From NCBI RefSeq assembly GCF_041434935.1, contig NZ_CP107964.1, positions 1,240,001 through 1,304,000 of the forward strand: a DNA stretch of 64,000 nt. The letters are read 5' to 3'. The notes beneath the pieces are model-generated. The model was not told the DNA's origin. It did no database searches and saw only the letters and a list, made by a program, of their open reading frames with translations. Of this stretch, positions 17,311-26,158 are shown one piece after another. Every line of letters starts with the position of its first letter. The stretch's first letter is position 1. Made by a program: the position numbers and the translations under genes. This DNA is from Kitasatospora sp. NBC_00374 (GTDB taxonomy: Bacteria > Actinomycetota > Actinomycetes > Streptomycetales > Streptomycetaceae).

Positions 17311-18538
17311 CCCACTCGAAGTTGTCGAGGAGCGACCAGGTGAAGTAGCCCCGGACGTCCACTCCTTCGGCGACCGCCTCGGCGAGGGCGTCGAGGTGGC
17401 CGGCGAGGTAGTCGATGCGCGGCCGATCGGGGACGGTGCCGTCGGGGCCGAGCTCGTCGGCGACGGAGCAGCCGTTCTCGGTGATGGTCACGGGAGGCAG
17501 GGCGGTGCCGTAGGACTTCCGCAGCCCGACCAGGAGTTCGCGCAGGCCGTCGGGGACGACGGGCCAGCCGAAGGCGGTTCGCGGTACGCCCTCGATCGGG
17601 GCTTCGGCGAAGGGGAGGCCGGGATCGGTAGGGGCGCCGATCCGGGTCGGGTTGTAGTAGTTGACGCCGAGCCCGTCCAGTCCCGGGCCGGCGACGAGCT
17701 CCAGGTCTCCGGGACGTACGCACCCACCGAGGTCGGCGCCGACGCCGAAGGCCGACAGGTCCGGGTAGCTCCCGAGCAGCAGCGGGTCGGTGAACAGCCG
17801 GTTGTGCAGGGCGTCGTACGCGGCGGCGGCCGCCACGTCCTCGTCCGCCTCGCTCGCGGGCCACACGGGGGTGAGGTTGTTGGCGATCATCACCTCGCGG
17901 CCGTGCTCGCGCAGGACCGCGGCCGCGAGGCCGTGCCCGAGCAGCTGGTGGTGGGCGGCGGGGAGGGCGTCGAGCATCAGCGCGCGGCCGGGGGCGTGGA
18001 TGCCTAGCGCGTAGCCGTAGACCATGTGGACGAAGGGCTCGTTGAGCGTGATCCAGGCCGGTACTCGGTCCCCGAGCCGGTCCACCACGAGCGCGGTGTA
18101 GTCGGCGAAGCGGTGCGCGGTGTCGCGGGCGAGCCAGCCTCCCTCCTCCTCCAGGGCCTGTGGCAGGTCCCAGTGGAAGAGTGTCGGCAACGGGGTGATC
18201 CCGGCGGCGAGTTGGGCGTCCACCAGGCGGTCGTAGAAGTCCAGCCCGGCCGGGTTGGCCGGGCCGGCGCCGGTGGGCTGCACCCGCGGCCAGGCGATCG
18301 AGAACCGGTAGCCGTCCAGGCCGAGGCCGCGCATGAGCGCGATGTCCTCGGTGTAGCGGTGGTAGTGGTCGCAGGCGACCCGGCCGGTGTGGGCGTCGCG
18401 GACGGCCCCGGGGCGGGCGGCGAACACGTCCCAGACGGACGGCCCTCGGCCGCCCTCGTCCACTGCCCCCTCGATCTGGTAGGCCGCGGTGGACACTCCC
18501 CAGCGGAACCCTGCTGGTAGGTCGAGACGATCCGGCAT
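17183..18538 (-). CDS. GH1 beta-glucosidase
   Basis: 451 residues, the usual size. A retaining enzyme that releases glucose (or related sugars) from beta-linked disaccharides such as cellobiose. Visible: GFRWGVSTAAYQIEGAVDEG near the start, the sugar-binding YRFSIAWPRVQP, the acid/base Glu167 in TLNEPFVH, the nucleophile Glu354 in ITENGCS, and the aglycone/-1 site region WSLLDNFEWAEGFTQRFGL. There is no signal peptide, so it is cytoplasmic and would act on imported oligosaccharides. ATG 18538 has GAAGGAGG five to six bases upstream. No sugar transporter or LacI gene is adjacent. It converges with the S9 peptidase. Confidence 0.95.
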   Translation of the reverse strand: MPDRLDLPAGFRWGVSTAAYQIEGAVDEGGRGPSVWDVFAARPGAVRDAHTGRVACDHYHRYTEDIALMRGLGLDGYRFSIAWPRVQPTGAGPANPAGLDFYDRLVDAQLAAGITPLPTLFHWDLPQALEEEGGWLARDTAHRFADYTALVVDRLGDRVPAWITLNEPFVHMVYGYALGIHAPGRALMLDALPAAHHQLLGHGLAAAVLREHGREVMIANNLTPVWPASEADEDVAAAAAYDALHNRLFTDPLLLGSYPDLSAFGVGADLGGCVRPGDLELVAGPGLDGLGVNYYNPTRIGAPTDPGLPFAEAPIEGVPRTAFGWPVVPDGLRELLVGLRKSYGTALPPVTITENGCSVADELGPDGTVPDRPRIDYLAGHLDALAEAVAEGVDVRGYFTWSLLDNFEWAEGFTQRFGLVHVDFDTQRRTPKASYTWYRDLIVAHRTCRTR

Positions 18539-18686
18539 GACTGCCTCCTTCACTGAACATGAGGAGCACTCATATTAGTGGCGTGCCGCCGAAGCGCCAG
18601 AGGCGATCGATCACGACGGGGCGCCGGCCCCCTCGGTTTCCTCCGGGTCGAACGCCATGGAAACCTGGCGCGGTAGCCTGACGATC

Positions 18687-19139
18687 ATGGTGGACTGGGA
18701 GATCCGGCCCGCTTCGGTGGCGGACGTCGAGGCGGTGGCCGAGTTGCGCGCCACGGTGCTGCGGGCAGATCTGGAGCGGCTCGGGCGATATGACGAACAG
18801 CGGGTGCGGCAGCGCCTGCGGGACGGGTTCGACCCGGCGCACACCTGGGTGATCGAGGTGGGCGGCGCGTTCGCCGGCTGCGTGTCGCTGCGACCCGCCG
18901 AGGACGCCCACTGGCTGGAGCACTTCTACCTGGCCACGCACCTGCAGGGCAGCGGCATCGGCGCGGCCGTGCTGCGCGGGCTGCTGGAGCGGTGCGACCG
19001 CGCCGGCACCCCGGTCCGGCTGAACGTGCTGCAGGGCAGTCCGGCCCGACGGCTGTACGAGCGGCACGGATTCACACTCGAGACCGAGGACCCGGTGGAC
19101 GTGTTCATGGTGCGCGAGCCGGCCCCGGCCGGGCAGTGA
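18687..19139 (+). CDS. GNAT family N-acetyltransferase
   Basis: 150 residues. EIRPASVADVEAVAELRATV at the start, FAGCVSLRPAEDAHWLEHFY as the central strands, LQGSGIGAAVLRGLLERC as the acetyl-CoA loop, and VLQGSPARRLYERHGF as the C-terminal signature of this fold. It acetylates an unidentified small amine or protein. ATG 18687 is preferred over an upstream ATG at 18657 because the fold begins at VDWEIRP. It is divergent from the GH1 gene. Confidence 0.85.
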   Translation: MVDWEIRPASVADVEAVAELRATVLRADLERLGRYDEQRVRQRLRDGFDPAHTWVIEVGGAFAGCVSLRPAEDAHWLEHFYLATHLQGSGIGAAVLRGLLERCDRAGTPVRLNVLQGSPARRLYERHGFTLETEDPVDVFMVREPAPAGQ

Positions 19140-19292
19140 TCATCCGCCGGGTTCGCGGACTACCGGGCCGGCTTCCGAGCGAGGCACGAGGAGCCGATGC
19201 CGGACGACCGACCTTGGTGCGGTCGGAGCCCAACTCGTCTCCGCCCGGCCGGATCCCGGGCGCGGCCCTCGTCCGGCAGGAGGCCGTGCGGG

Positions 19293-19604
19293 TCAGCTGC
19301 CCGTGTGCGCGGAACGGATATCGGCGGCCAGGCCGTCCAGGCGGCTGGTGACCGCGACCACGCCGTCCACACCACGGCACAGGCGCTCCACGACCGGCAG
19401 CAGGTTCCGGTACTCGGCGGTGCCGCCGAGTGTCACCCGGCCCTCGTTCACCCGGACGTCGAGCGCGTCCGGGGAGATGCCCATCGTGCCGGCAAGAAGG
19501 TCGCCCCGGATCTCCTCGCGGATCGCCCGGTCGCGGCGCAGGAAGACGCGCAGCAGATCACTGCGGCTCACGATGCCGACCAGGCGGCCCGCCTCGCCCT
19601 GATG
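19293..19604 (-). pseudogene. C-terminal fragment of a CBS-BON protein
   Basis: The reverse frame reads EAGRLVGIVSRSDLLRVFLR, the end of a second CBS domain, followed by a complete BON domain (LDVRVNEGRVTLGGTAEYRN ... VDGVVAVTSRLDGL) and a stop at 19293. CBS domains bind adenine nucleotides and such CBS-BON proteins occur in stress islands. The first CBS domain and most of the second are gone: upstream of ~19604 the sequence is the end of a USP gene read in another frame. The piece may still start at an ATG at 19571 and yield a lone BON protein, but loss by fusion is more likely. Confidence 0.75.
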
Positions 19605-20194
19605 GCCTGCTGGTCCAGCGGAGCCCGCGTCACGTACGGGCCGGAGTCGGACGTCCGGGCCTCCACCGCCCGCAGGACGGTGCCGCGCCGGGCCGCCTGG
19701 TCGAAGGCGAAGGCGAGCACCGCGTCGCAGGGCCGCTCGCCCCGCACACCCACCACGACCTCGCCTCGGCCGCTGACAGCGTCGTCGGCGCCGTCACGGA
19801 CCAGGACGACGGGGCACCGGGCGTGGGCCGCCGTGCGGAGCCCGACCGACCCGACGAGCAGGCCGGCGACGCCGCCGAGCCCCCAGGAGCCGAGGACGAG
19901 CAGGCCCTCCCGCTCCCCCGCGGCGGCCAGCACGTACGCCGGCCTGCCGGTCATCCGCCGGCAGGTGGTCTCCAGCTCCGGCAGCACGGCCGCTGTCCGG
20001 TCGCGGATCCCGGTCACCCCCTCCGGCAGCCGCTCCTCCGGCTGCCCCGCCGGGGCGAGGGCACCGCCCTCCCCCTCCACGACATGGACCATCCGCAGGA
20101 CCCGTCCGCTTCGACGGGCCTCCTCCGCCGCACAGGCGGCGGCTGCCGCGCTCTGCGCCGATCCGTCGACTCCCACCACTACGGCGTGGTTCAT
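19568..20194 (-). CDS. Universal stress protein, truncated in its second domain
   Basis: 208 residues from ATG 20194 (GGAGGTCGGAGCC upstream). The first USP domain is complete (NHAVVVGVDGSAQSAAAAAC ... VLGSWGLGGVAGLLVGSVGL ... ARCPVVLVRD). The second begins (EVVVGVRGERPCDAVLAFAF) but stops after about 55 residues, where the reading frame enters the CBS-BON fragment and terminates. USPs of this double type bind ATP and help survival in hypoxia or stationary phase. The missing half has its ATP-loop GxxGxxG, so only the first domain could bind nucleotide. Treat as damaged. Confidence 0.8.
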   Translation of the reverse strand: MNHAVVVGVDGSAQSAAAAACAAEEARRSGRVLRMVHVVEGEGGALAPAGQPEERLPEGVTGIRDRTAAVLPELETTCRRMTGRPAYVLAAAGEREGLLVLGSWGLGGVAGLLVGSVGLRTAAHARCPVVLVRDGADDAVSGRGEVVVGVRGERPCDAVLAFAFDQAARRGTVLRAVEARTSDSGPYVTRAPLDQQAIRARRAAWSAS

Positions 20195-20361
20195 GGCTCC
20201 GACCTCCATCGTTGCGACCGGCCGCGGATTCGCGCAGCCGCTGTCATTCGGTACTCTCCGGCCCGGCAGGGCGCCCGGCCCAGGGGCCTGCCGACCTCCC
20301 CACGGCCCCGAAGGTCCCCGCGCCGGGGACTCGGGTGCAGTGCGGGCGGGCTGATCCGGTG

Positions 20362-21836
20362 TCAGGCCTCCCAGGTCCAGTCGGTGACCTCGGGCAGGTC
20401 GGTGCCGTGCTCACGGATCCAGGCGTGGTGCCGGGTACGGGTGTCGGCCATCCGCTGGCGGAGGGCTGCGGCGCGGACGGCGAGGCCGGGTGTGCGGTCG
20501 ATGACGTCCATCACCAGGCGGTAGCGGTCGAGGTCGTTGCGGACCACCATGTCGAAGGGCGTGGTGGTGGTGCCGGACTCCTTGTAGCCGCGCACGTGCA
20601 GCTGTGGGTGGACGGTGCGGCGGTAGGCCAGGCGGTGGATCAGCCACGGGTAGCCGTGGCACGCGAAGATCACCGGCCTGTCCCGGGTGAACAGGGCGTC
20701 GAACTCGTGCTCCGGCATGCCGTGCGGGTACTCCTCGGTGGGCATCAGCCGCGCCAGGTCCACCACGTTGACCACCCGGACCGCCAGGTCGGGCAGATGG
20801 CGGCGGAGCAGGCCGGCGGCGGCCTTCGGGGACGCAGGCCAGGACCTGCTCGGTGGGCCGGCCGTGTTCGTCGAAGAGCTCCTCGGGCCGGTAGGAGCGC
20901 AGCCAGGACTCCAGTTGGGCGAGGTGGGCGGGGTTGTCCCGGACCTGGTCCAGCGGCACCTGGTGGGCGCGCCAGGTGCCCTCGACGGGTCCTCCGTCCA
21001 CCTCGGCGGGGCCGGTCCAGCCCTTGGGGGTGCGCAGCACGATGACGGGCCAGCTCGGGCGCTCCGCGCGGCCGTCCCGGCGGGCGGCGCGCTGGACGGC
21101 GGCGATCCGGTCGAGGGCGGTGTCCAGGGCGGCGGCCGTCCCCCGGTGGACCGCCATCGGGTCCTCGCCGGTCACGTACAGGGGTTCGTGGCCGTAGCCG
21201 CGCAGCAGGGCGTCGAGCTCGGGCTCGGGCAGGCGGGCGAGCACCGTCGGGTTGGCGATCTTGTATCCGTTGAGGTGCAGGATCGGTAGCACGGCTCCGT
21301 CGTGCACCGGGTCGAGGAACTTGTTGCCGTGCCAGGAGGCCGCCAGCAACCCGGTCTCCGCCTCGCCGTCACCGATCACGCAGGCGACCAGCAGGCCGGG
21401 GTTGTCCAGCGCCGCGCCGTAGGCGTGCGAGAGCGCGTATCCGAGCTCGCCGCCTTCGTGGATCGAGCCAGGCGTCTCGGGGGCGACATGGCTGGGTACA
21501 CCGCCGGGGGGAGAACTGCCGGAACAGCGCCGCCATACCGGCGGCGTCGCGGGTGACGTCCGGGTAGGTGTCGGTGTAGCTGCCGTCCAGCCAGGAGTTG
21601 GCGAGGACGGCGGGGCCGCCGTGGCCCGGGCCCCACACGCAGACGGCGTCCAGATCCCGCTGTTTCACGGCACGGTTGAGGTGCGTGTGCACCAGGTTGA
21701 GGCCCGGTGACGTGCCCCAGTGGCCGAGCAGCCGGGGCTTGATCTGCTCCGGTGTCAGCGGCTCGCCGAGCAACGGGTTGGCCAGCAGGTAGATCTGGCC
21801 GACCGCCAGGTAACTGGGCGCCGCCGCCGGTCTGGG
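20362..21836 (-). pseudogene. Phosphoketolase (Xfp) remnant
   Basis: Three pieces of a xylulose-5-P/fructose-6-P phosphoketolase, which would make acetyl phosphate. Piece 1 (~21370-21836): [20 protein letters not shown] ... [19 protein letters not shown], without a start codon. A one-base insertion in a C run at ~21505-21510 shifts the frame before [20 protein letters not shown]. Piece 2 carries the thiamine diphosphate motif GDGEAETG to [16 protein letters not shown]. At ~20825 about 200 or more internal codons are missing, and piece 3 resumes at [18 protein letters not shown] through [19 protein letters not shown] to the stop at 20362. It cannot make an active ~790-residue enzyme. Confidence 0.9.
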
Positions 21837-21837
21837 G

Positions 21838-22132
21838 GTATGCCGGCTGGGTGCCCCCGCAGGCCGAGGCGGACCAGTTCCGCGTGATCGAGGCCGAACT
21901 GCTCACGGAGGCCCTGACCGGCTGGCGCGAGAAGTACCCGGACGTCGTCGTGGTCGAGGACTGCCGCGTCGGCACCGGCTCGTCGGCCCTGGTGGACCTG
22001 TCCGCCGACGCCGCCCTCGTGGTGGTCGGACGGCGCCGCCGCCCGAACCGCTCGGGGATGCGGATCGGGCCGGTCGCACACGCCGTCCTCCACCACGCGA
22101 AGGCACCGGTCGCCGTCGTCCCGCACGACTGA
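21838..22132 (+). pseudogene. C-terminal half of a universal stress protein domain
   Basis: Plus-strand frame: [20 protein letters not shown], then YPDVVVVEDCRVGTGSSALV, then ADAALVVVGRRRRPNRSGMR and HHAKAPVAVVPHD before the stop at 22132. This is the last ~90 residues of a USP domain with the ATP-loop region. It joins the 5' end of the phosphoketolase remnant head to head at ~21837, so a rearrangement has removed both 5' ends. It could even be the missing half of the USP at 19568-20194, now inverted, though the sequence alone cannot prove that. Confidence 0.75.
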
Positions 22133-22166
22133 CGCCTTCTGCGTTTCGTCCTGCCTGTCGACCGCG

Positions 22167-24044
22167 TCAGTCGTCGGCCTGGACGATGGTCCAGGGGCGC
22201 ATCAGGTCGTCGTCCTCGTGTTCGAGAATGTGGCAGTGGTGGACGTACGTCGCCGGGAACTCGGTGCCGCTGCCCGGGATCGACGCGATCTCATCCGTCG
22301 GCGGGTTGAATTCCCGGATGATGATTCTGGTCACCGTCTCCGGATAGGACTTGACCGTGTCCTTGTCGGACCGCGCTTCGTCCGGGTCCGGCGGGATCGG
22401 CGGGCCGGTGAGATAGTTCGCCAGCACCGGCCGGTCCTCCGGTTCGCGGCCACCGTCGAGCCACTTCTCGTAGTCCGCCTGGTAGCCGGCCGCGTCGATC
22501 GGCTGCCGGTTCAGTACCTGGAAGTTGACGAGGTGGACGTGCATCGGGTGGGCGTCGTGGTTGGGATTGATGTACTCCCAGATCTCGGTCGAGCCCGCCT
22601 CGATGAAGTCCTCGGACGGCTCCATGAACGGCACCGCGTTGAACGTCATGGTGCCGAAGAGCTGATGCTGGTACAGCACCCACTGCCGGCGACGGGTGTG
22701 CCGTCTCGGCTTGATGGGTGCGACCACCGGCAGTTCGAGTTCCTCGGGCGGCGTCGTCTCGTCCACACCTCCGGACAGTCGTTCGGTGACCCGGAATTGC
22801 ATGATTTCCGAGATTTCCGGGCCGCCGCCGGCGGGGTAGTGGACCGGCGCGTTGTAGTTCGTCAAGGTGATCTTCGTGCCCATGGGCATCTGGCTGAAGT
22901 CCACGATCAGGTCGTACCGCTCGGCCGGCGAGATCAGGAAGTTCAGCATGGGCAGGGGAGCCCGGAAACCACCGTCGGTGCCGATCAGCCAGAACGGCAG
23001 TGTGGGCTGAGGCAGTACGTCCCTGGGAACGTCGAACTTCAGCCGCCAGAAACGCTCGTTCGAGGCGTTGAGGATGCGCAGCCGGTAGCGTCGCGGCTCG
23101 ACGGCCAGGAAGGGGTACGCCTTCCCGTTGACGACCGGGGTGTCCTCGCCTTCCCTCTGCGTCATGGTGTAGGCGAGTGAGCCGTCCCGGTGGAAGGTCC
23201 GGTCCTGCAGGATGAGGGGGACCTCGAATTCGCCGCGCGGCAGCCCGAGCCGCTCGTCGGCGGGGTCACGGACGAGGTAGAGACCGGCAAGGCCCGCATA
23301 GACGTTGACGCTGGTCATCCCCATGCCGTGATCGTGATACCAGAGCATGCACGAACGGTCGTGGTTGGTGTAGCCGCAGATCGCTTCGTTGGGCTTGACC
23401 CGGCTCGGGTCCAGGGTGGTGTAGGACTCGGCATGGAAGCCGTCCGGGCTGTACGACTGCAGCGGCATGCCGTCGGACTGCGGTGCGGTGAAACCGCCGT
23501 GCTGGTGCACGACGTTCCACACGTTGATGTTCGGGGGGAACGGCGGCATGCTCTCGTACGGAGGGGGAGCCATCGGGGCGAGCTGGGGGTCCCCGTTGCG
23601 AATTCCGTCGATCACGAACTGGAACAGATGGGTGGTGGGCAGTTCGTTGCGCCACTTGACGACCGTCGGGTGGTCCCTGGTCACGCTGAGGGTCGGTCCG
23701 AGATAGCCCATGCCGATCGCCTTGCGGGGATCGTGCGGGTTCCTGGCCCAGTACCCCCACACGGTCGCCGGCCCGAGATCCCGGTGGAAGCGCCACGAGC
23801 CCTGCCGCATCGTGACCTCGTAGTAGTCGGCGCCCGGCTAGACGGAAGGATCCGAGATCGCCGTCATCGGCCTGGGCAGCGGGTCGACGAACTTCTCCAG
23901 CGGCGGGGTATGCGGTACCGAGGTGTCCGCAGGCGCTGTCCCGTGTTCCGTCGACGCGTACGCACGCTCCCCCAGAACACCCCGCGGAAGCATGGCCGCA
24001 CCCCCCACGGCACCGGCCACGAGGAATTGCCTTCGCCCGACCAT
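22167..24044 (-). pseudogene. Multicopper oxidase (CotA/bilirubin-oxidase-like) with an in-frame amber codon
   Basis: From ATG 24044 a Tat-type signal (MVGRRQFLVAGAVGGAAM) leads to LEKFVDPLPRPMTAISDPSV and then TAG at 23838-23840. The same frame continues with PGADYYEVTMRQGSWRFHRD for another ~550 residues to 22167. All four copper-binding motifs are present: HQHGG, WYHDHGMGMT, HPMHVHLVNF and HCHILEHEDDDLM, so a secreted laccase-like oxidase (spore-coat CotA type) was encoded. The amber codon separates the export signal from the enzyme. Translation could restart at ATG 23810, but the product would stay in the cytoplasm. An unrecognised sequencing error is the alternative. Confidence 0.88.
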
Positions 24045-24193
24045 CGTCTCCAGCCTTCCGTCGGCTCATAGGACGTTCCACGCATACAGGGCCGGTTCGA
24101 GACACCGCCGCAGCACGCCGGTCCGGTCCGGGGAAGCCACTCATTGAGCCGATCTCAGCGGCTACGGCGAAGCCCTGGCAGCCCGACCGACGA

Positions 24194-24223
24194 CGAACCC
24201 CCGCGCTTCCGTGCGGGGGTTCG
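24194..24223 (-). terminator. Intrinsic terminator of the HTH/DUF2975 operon
   Basis: Perfect 11-bp stem CGAACCCCCGC / GCGGGGGTTCG with an 8-base loop, between the stop of the HTH gene (24290) and the multicopper oxidase gene. On the minus strand it lies about 70 bases beyond the operon end. Confidence 0.85.
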
Positions 24224-24289
24224 CCGTGGGTCCACGTGCCGCGAAACGGGCGGTGGTGCCAGGCGTTCTCACGCCCGCCCAGGGGCAGG

Positions 24290-24511
24290 TCATCCGCCCG
24301 CGGCGTCCTCGGCCTCCCAGCGCAGCAGGTCGCCCGGCTGGCACTTGAGGACCTCGCAGAGCGCGGCGAGCGTCGCGAAGCGCACCGCCTTGGCGCGACC
24401 GTTCTTGAGTACCGCCAGGTTGGCAGGCGTGATCCCGACCCGGTCCGCGAGCTCGCCCACGGACATCTTCCGCCTGGCCAGCATCACGTCGATGTCGACG
24501 GCGATCGGCAT
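24290..24511 (-). CDS. Small Cro/CI-type HTH regulator (YozG-like)
   Basis: 73 residues, almost entirely one helix-turn-helix: MLARRKMSVGELADRVGITP, then NLAVLKNGRAKAVRFATLAA and LCEVLKCQPGDLL. This short family pairs with DUF2975 membrane proteins, as here. The ATG at 24511 overlaps the stop of the DUF2975 gene by one base (TGATG), so translation is coupled. It probably represses its own operon through the inverted repeats at 25006-25045; that target is inference. Confidence 0.9.
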   Translation of the reverse strand: MPIAVDIDVMLARRKMSVGELADRVGITPANLAVLKNGRAKAVRFATLAALCEVLKCQPGDLLRWEAEDAAGG

Positions 24512-24996
24512 CAGATCACCTCGTCCAACTCGGCCTGCATCTGCGCCGCTTCAGCGTCGCGCGCGACGGCCTGGGCGAGCAGCATCCGCATCACGAGCAC
24601 GAGGAGCGCGACCCCCAGGATCGCCACGCCGACCCCGCCCATGATGACGGTGACGCCCGGGTCCTCCCGCTGGCCCGGCGCGTTGATCGCCGTGACCGAG
24701 AACCACACGAGAGCGGCCGCCACGATCGCGCCGATCACGACGTCCACGTACCGGAAGGCGGCGTGGGAGAACACGGTTCCGCGTCGCACCATCGTCACCA
24801 GCCGCCATACGCAGACCAGGGCGACCTGGACCGACGCCATGCCGAGGATCGTGATCACGCGCAGCGGGGTCAGCGGGAGCGACCCGTCCTCCGGCTTGGT
24901 GGCCATCGCCCACACCATCGACGCCTGTACGAACACGGTGCCGGTGAGCACCATGACCAGCACGGCGCGCAGCGCCCCCGCTGTCAGCTTTCCCAT
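24511..24996 (-). CDS. DUF2975 membrane protein
   Basis: 161 residues with four hydrophobic segments (around AVLVMVLTGTVFVQASMVWA, VITILGMASVQVALVCVW, VVIGAIVAAALVWFSVTAIN and IMGGVGVAILGVALLVLVM), as in DUF2975 proteins of unknown function. The usual pairing with a tiny HTH regulator is kept. Start: ATG 24996 with GGGAGATTGGGAT upstream, or ATG 25011 five codons earlier, which falls in the inverted repeat. A role in sensing the membrane or a small signal has been suggested for such pairs, but nothing here shows it. Confidence 0.85.
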   Translation of the reverse strand: MGKLTAGALRAVLVMVLTGTVFVQASMVWAMATKPEDGSLPLTPLRVITILGMASVQVALVCVWRLVTMVRRGTVFSHAAFRYVDVVIGAIVAAALVWFSVTAINAPGQREDPGVTVIMGGVGVAILGVALLVLVMRMLLAQAVARDAEAAQMQAELDEVI

Positions 24997-25005
24997 ATCC
25001 CAATC

Positions 25006-25045
25006 TCCCATCGAGTTGCGATGGGAATCTATCGAATCTCGATAG
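25006..25045. promoter_or_regulatory. Two adjacent inverted repeats, probable operator
   Basis: TCCCATCG (25006-25013) and CGATGGGA (25019-25026) pair perfectly across 5 bases; CTATCGA (25029-25035) and TCGATAG (25039-25045) pair across 3. Both are AT-richer than their surroundings and lie just upstream of the DUF2975/HTH operon and about 100 bases from the divergent sigma-factor gene. The HTH protein of the operon is the natural candidate ligand. Confidence 0.65.
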
Positions 25046-25147
25046 ACTAGGCAAGGGCCGGTGCGAAGGGTGGGCGGCGGCAGGCCGTCCCCTCTCGGGC
25101 CGGGGCCCGCCGCCGTACGGCGCATCCGTTCGTCTACCGTGTCGTGC

Positions 25148-26110
25148 ATGGACACGGCACAGCCCACCGCCCCGTCACAGCCCGCCCCACCGCAGAGCGT
25201 GGAGCAGGCGCGGTCCGTGGAGCGGGCGCGGGAGTTCGAGGCGCAGCGTCCGCGGCTGTTCTCTCTCGCCTACCGGCTGCTCGGGTCGGCGGCGGAGGCG
25301 GAGGACGCCGTACAGGACACGTACCTGCGGTGGCACGGCACGCTGCCGGGGCAGGTCGCCGCTCCGGGCCCGTGGCTGGCGAAGGTGCTCACCAACCTGT
25401 GCCTGAACCGGCTGACCTCCGCCCGGGCGCACCGCGAGGAGTACCCGGGGCCGTGGCTGCCCGAGCCGGTGCGGACCGACACCGGGGCGCTCGGGCCGAT
25501 GGAGACCGCCGAGCAGCGGGACAGCGTGTCGCTGGCGGTGCTGGCGATGATGGAGCGGTTGACGCCGCCGGAGCGGGCGGCGGTGGTGCTGCGGGACGCC
25601 TTCGACTACAGCCACCGGGAGGTCGCCGGCGTCCTCGGCTGCTCGGAGGCCAACGCGCGCCAGCTGTACCGGCGGGCCGGGCAGCACCTCGCCGACGGCC
25701 GGCCACGGTTCACCTCGCCGCCGGGGACGGTCGACGAGCTGGTGGGGCGGTTCCTGACGGCCGCGGCACAGGGGTCGATGGCCCAGCTGGAGTCGCTGCT
25801 CGCCGACCAGGCGGTGGCCTGGAGCGACGGCGGCGGCCGGGTGAGCGCGGCGCGGCGTCCGGTGGTCGGCCGGGAGAAGGTGGCCCGGTTCCTCACCGGA
25901 CTGTTCGCCCGCTGGGCGGGCGGCCTGCGGATCGAGGTGGTCGAGGCGAACGGCTCGCCGGTGGTGCTCGGCTGGGAGGGCGCCGAGCTGGTCTCGTGCG
26001 GCGCCGTGGAGCTCGGCGTGGACGGGATCACCGGGATCCAGATCATGCGCAACCCGGACAAACTGGCCTTCCTCGCGCATCAGTTGCGGGAGCTGTCACA
26101 GAACGGGTGA
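25148..26110 (+). CDS. ECF41-type RNA polymerase sigma factor (SigJ-like)
   Basis: 320 residues. Sigma region 2 (SLAYRLLGSAAEAEDAVQDT), region 4 (RLTPPERAAVVLRDAFDYSH and LGCSEANARQLYRR), then a SnoaL-like C-terminal domain that modulates activity. The three hallmark motifs of ECF41 are visible: WLPEP, DGGGR (as DGGGRVSA) and NPDKL near the C-terminus. ECF41 factors lack an anti-sigma factor and their own C-terminal domain acts both positively and negatively. The next gene, an NmrA-like reductase 48 bases on, is a typical ECF41 partner and likely target. ATG 25148 precedes the conserved part; an upstream GTG at 25061 is less likely. Confidence 0.93.
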   Translation: MDTAQPTAPSQPAPPQSVEQARSVERAREFEAQRPRLFSLAYRLLGSAAEAEDAVQDTYLRWHGTLPGQVAAPGPWLAKVLTNLCLNRLTSARAHREEYPGPWLPEPVRTDTGALGPMETAEQRDSVSLAVLAMMERLTPPERAAVVLRDAFDYSHREVAGVLGCSEANARQLYRRAGQHLADGRPRFTSPPGTVDELVGRFLTAAAQGSMAQLESLLADQAVAWSDGGGRVSAARRPVVGREKVARFLTGLFARWAGGLRIEVVEANGSPVVLGWEGAELVSCGAVELGVDGITGIQIMRNPDKLAFLAHQLRELSQNG

Positions 26111-26158
26111 CTCGCCGGTTCTTCACCGGTGACAGTGCCCCGAGAAAGGCTGCCATCG

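Noticed and set aside
21490..21515. Programmed frameshift in the phosphoketolase gene
   Set aside because: The shift is in a C run, and the same gene also has a large internal deletion and no start, so mutation is enough.
23838..23840. TAG in the multicopper oxidase as a recoded pyrrolysine codon
   Set aside because: No pyrrolysine genes are seen and actinomycetes of this kind do not use it; a nonsense mutation or miscall is simpler.
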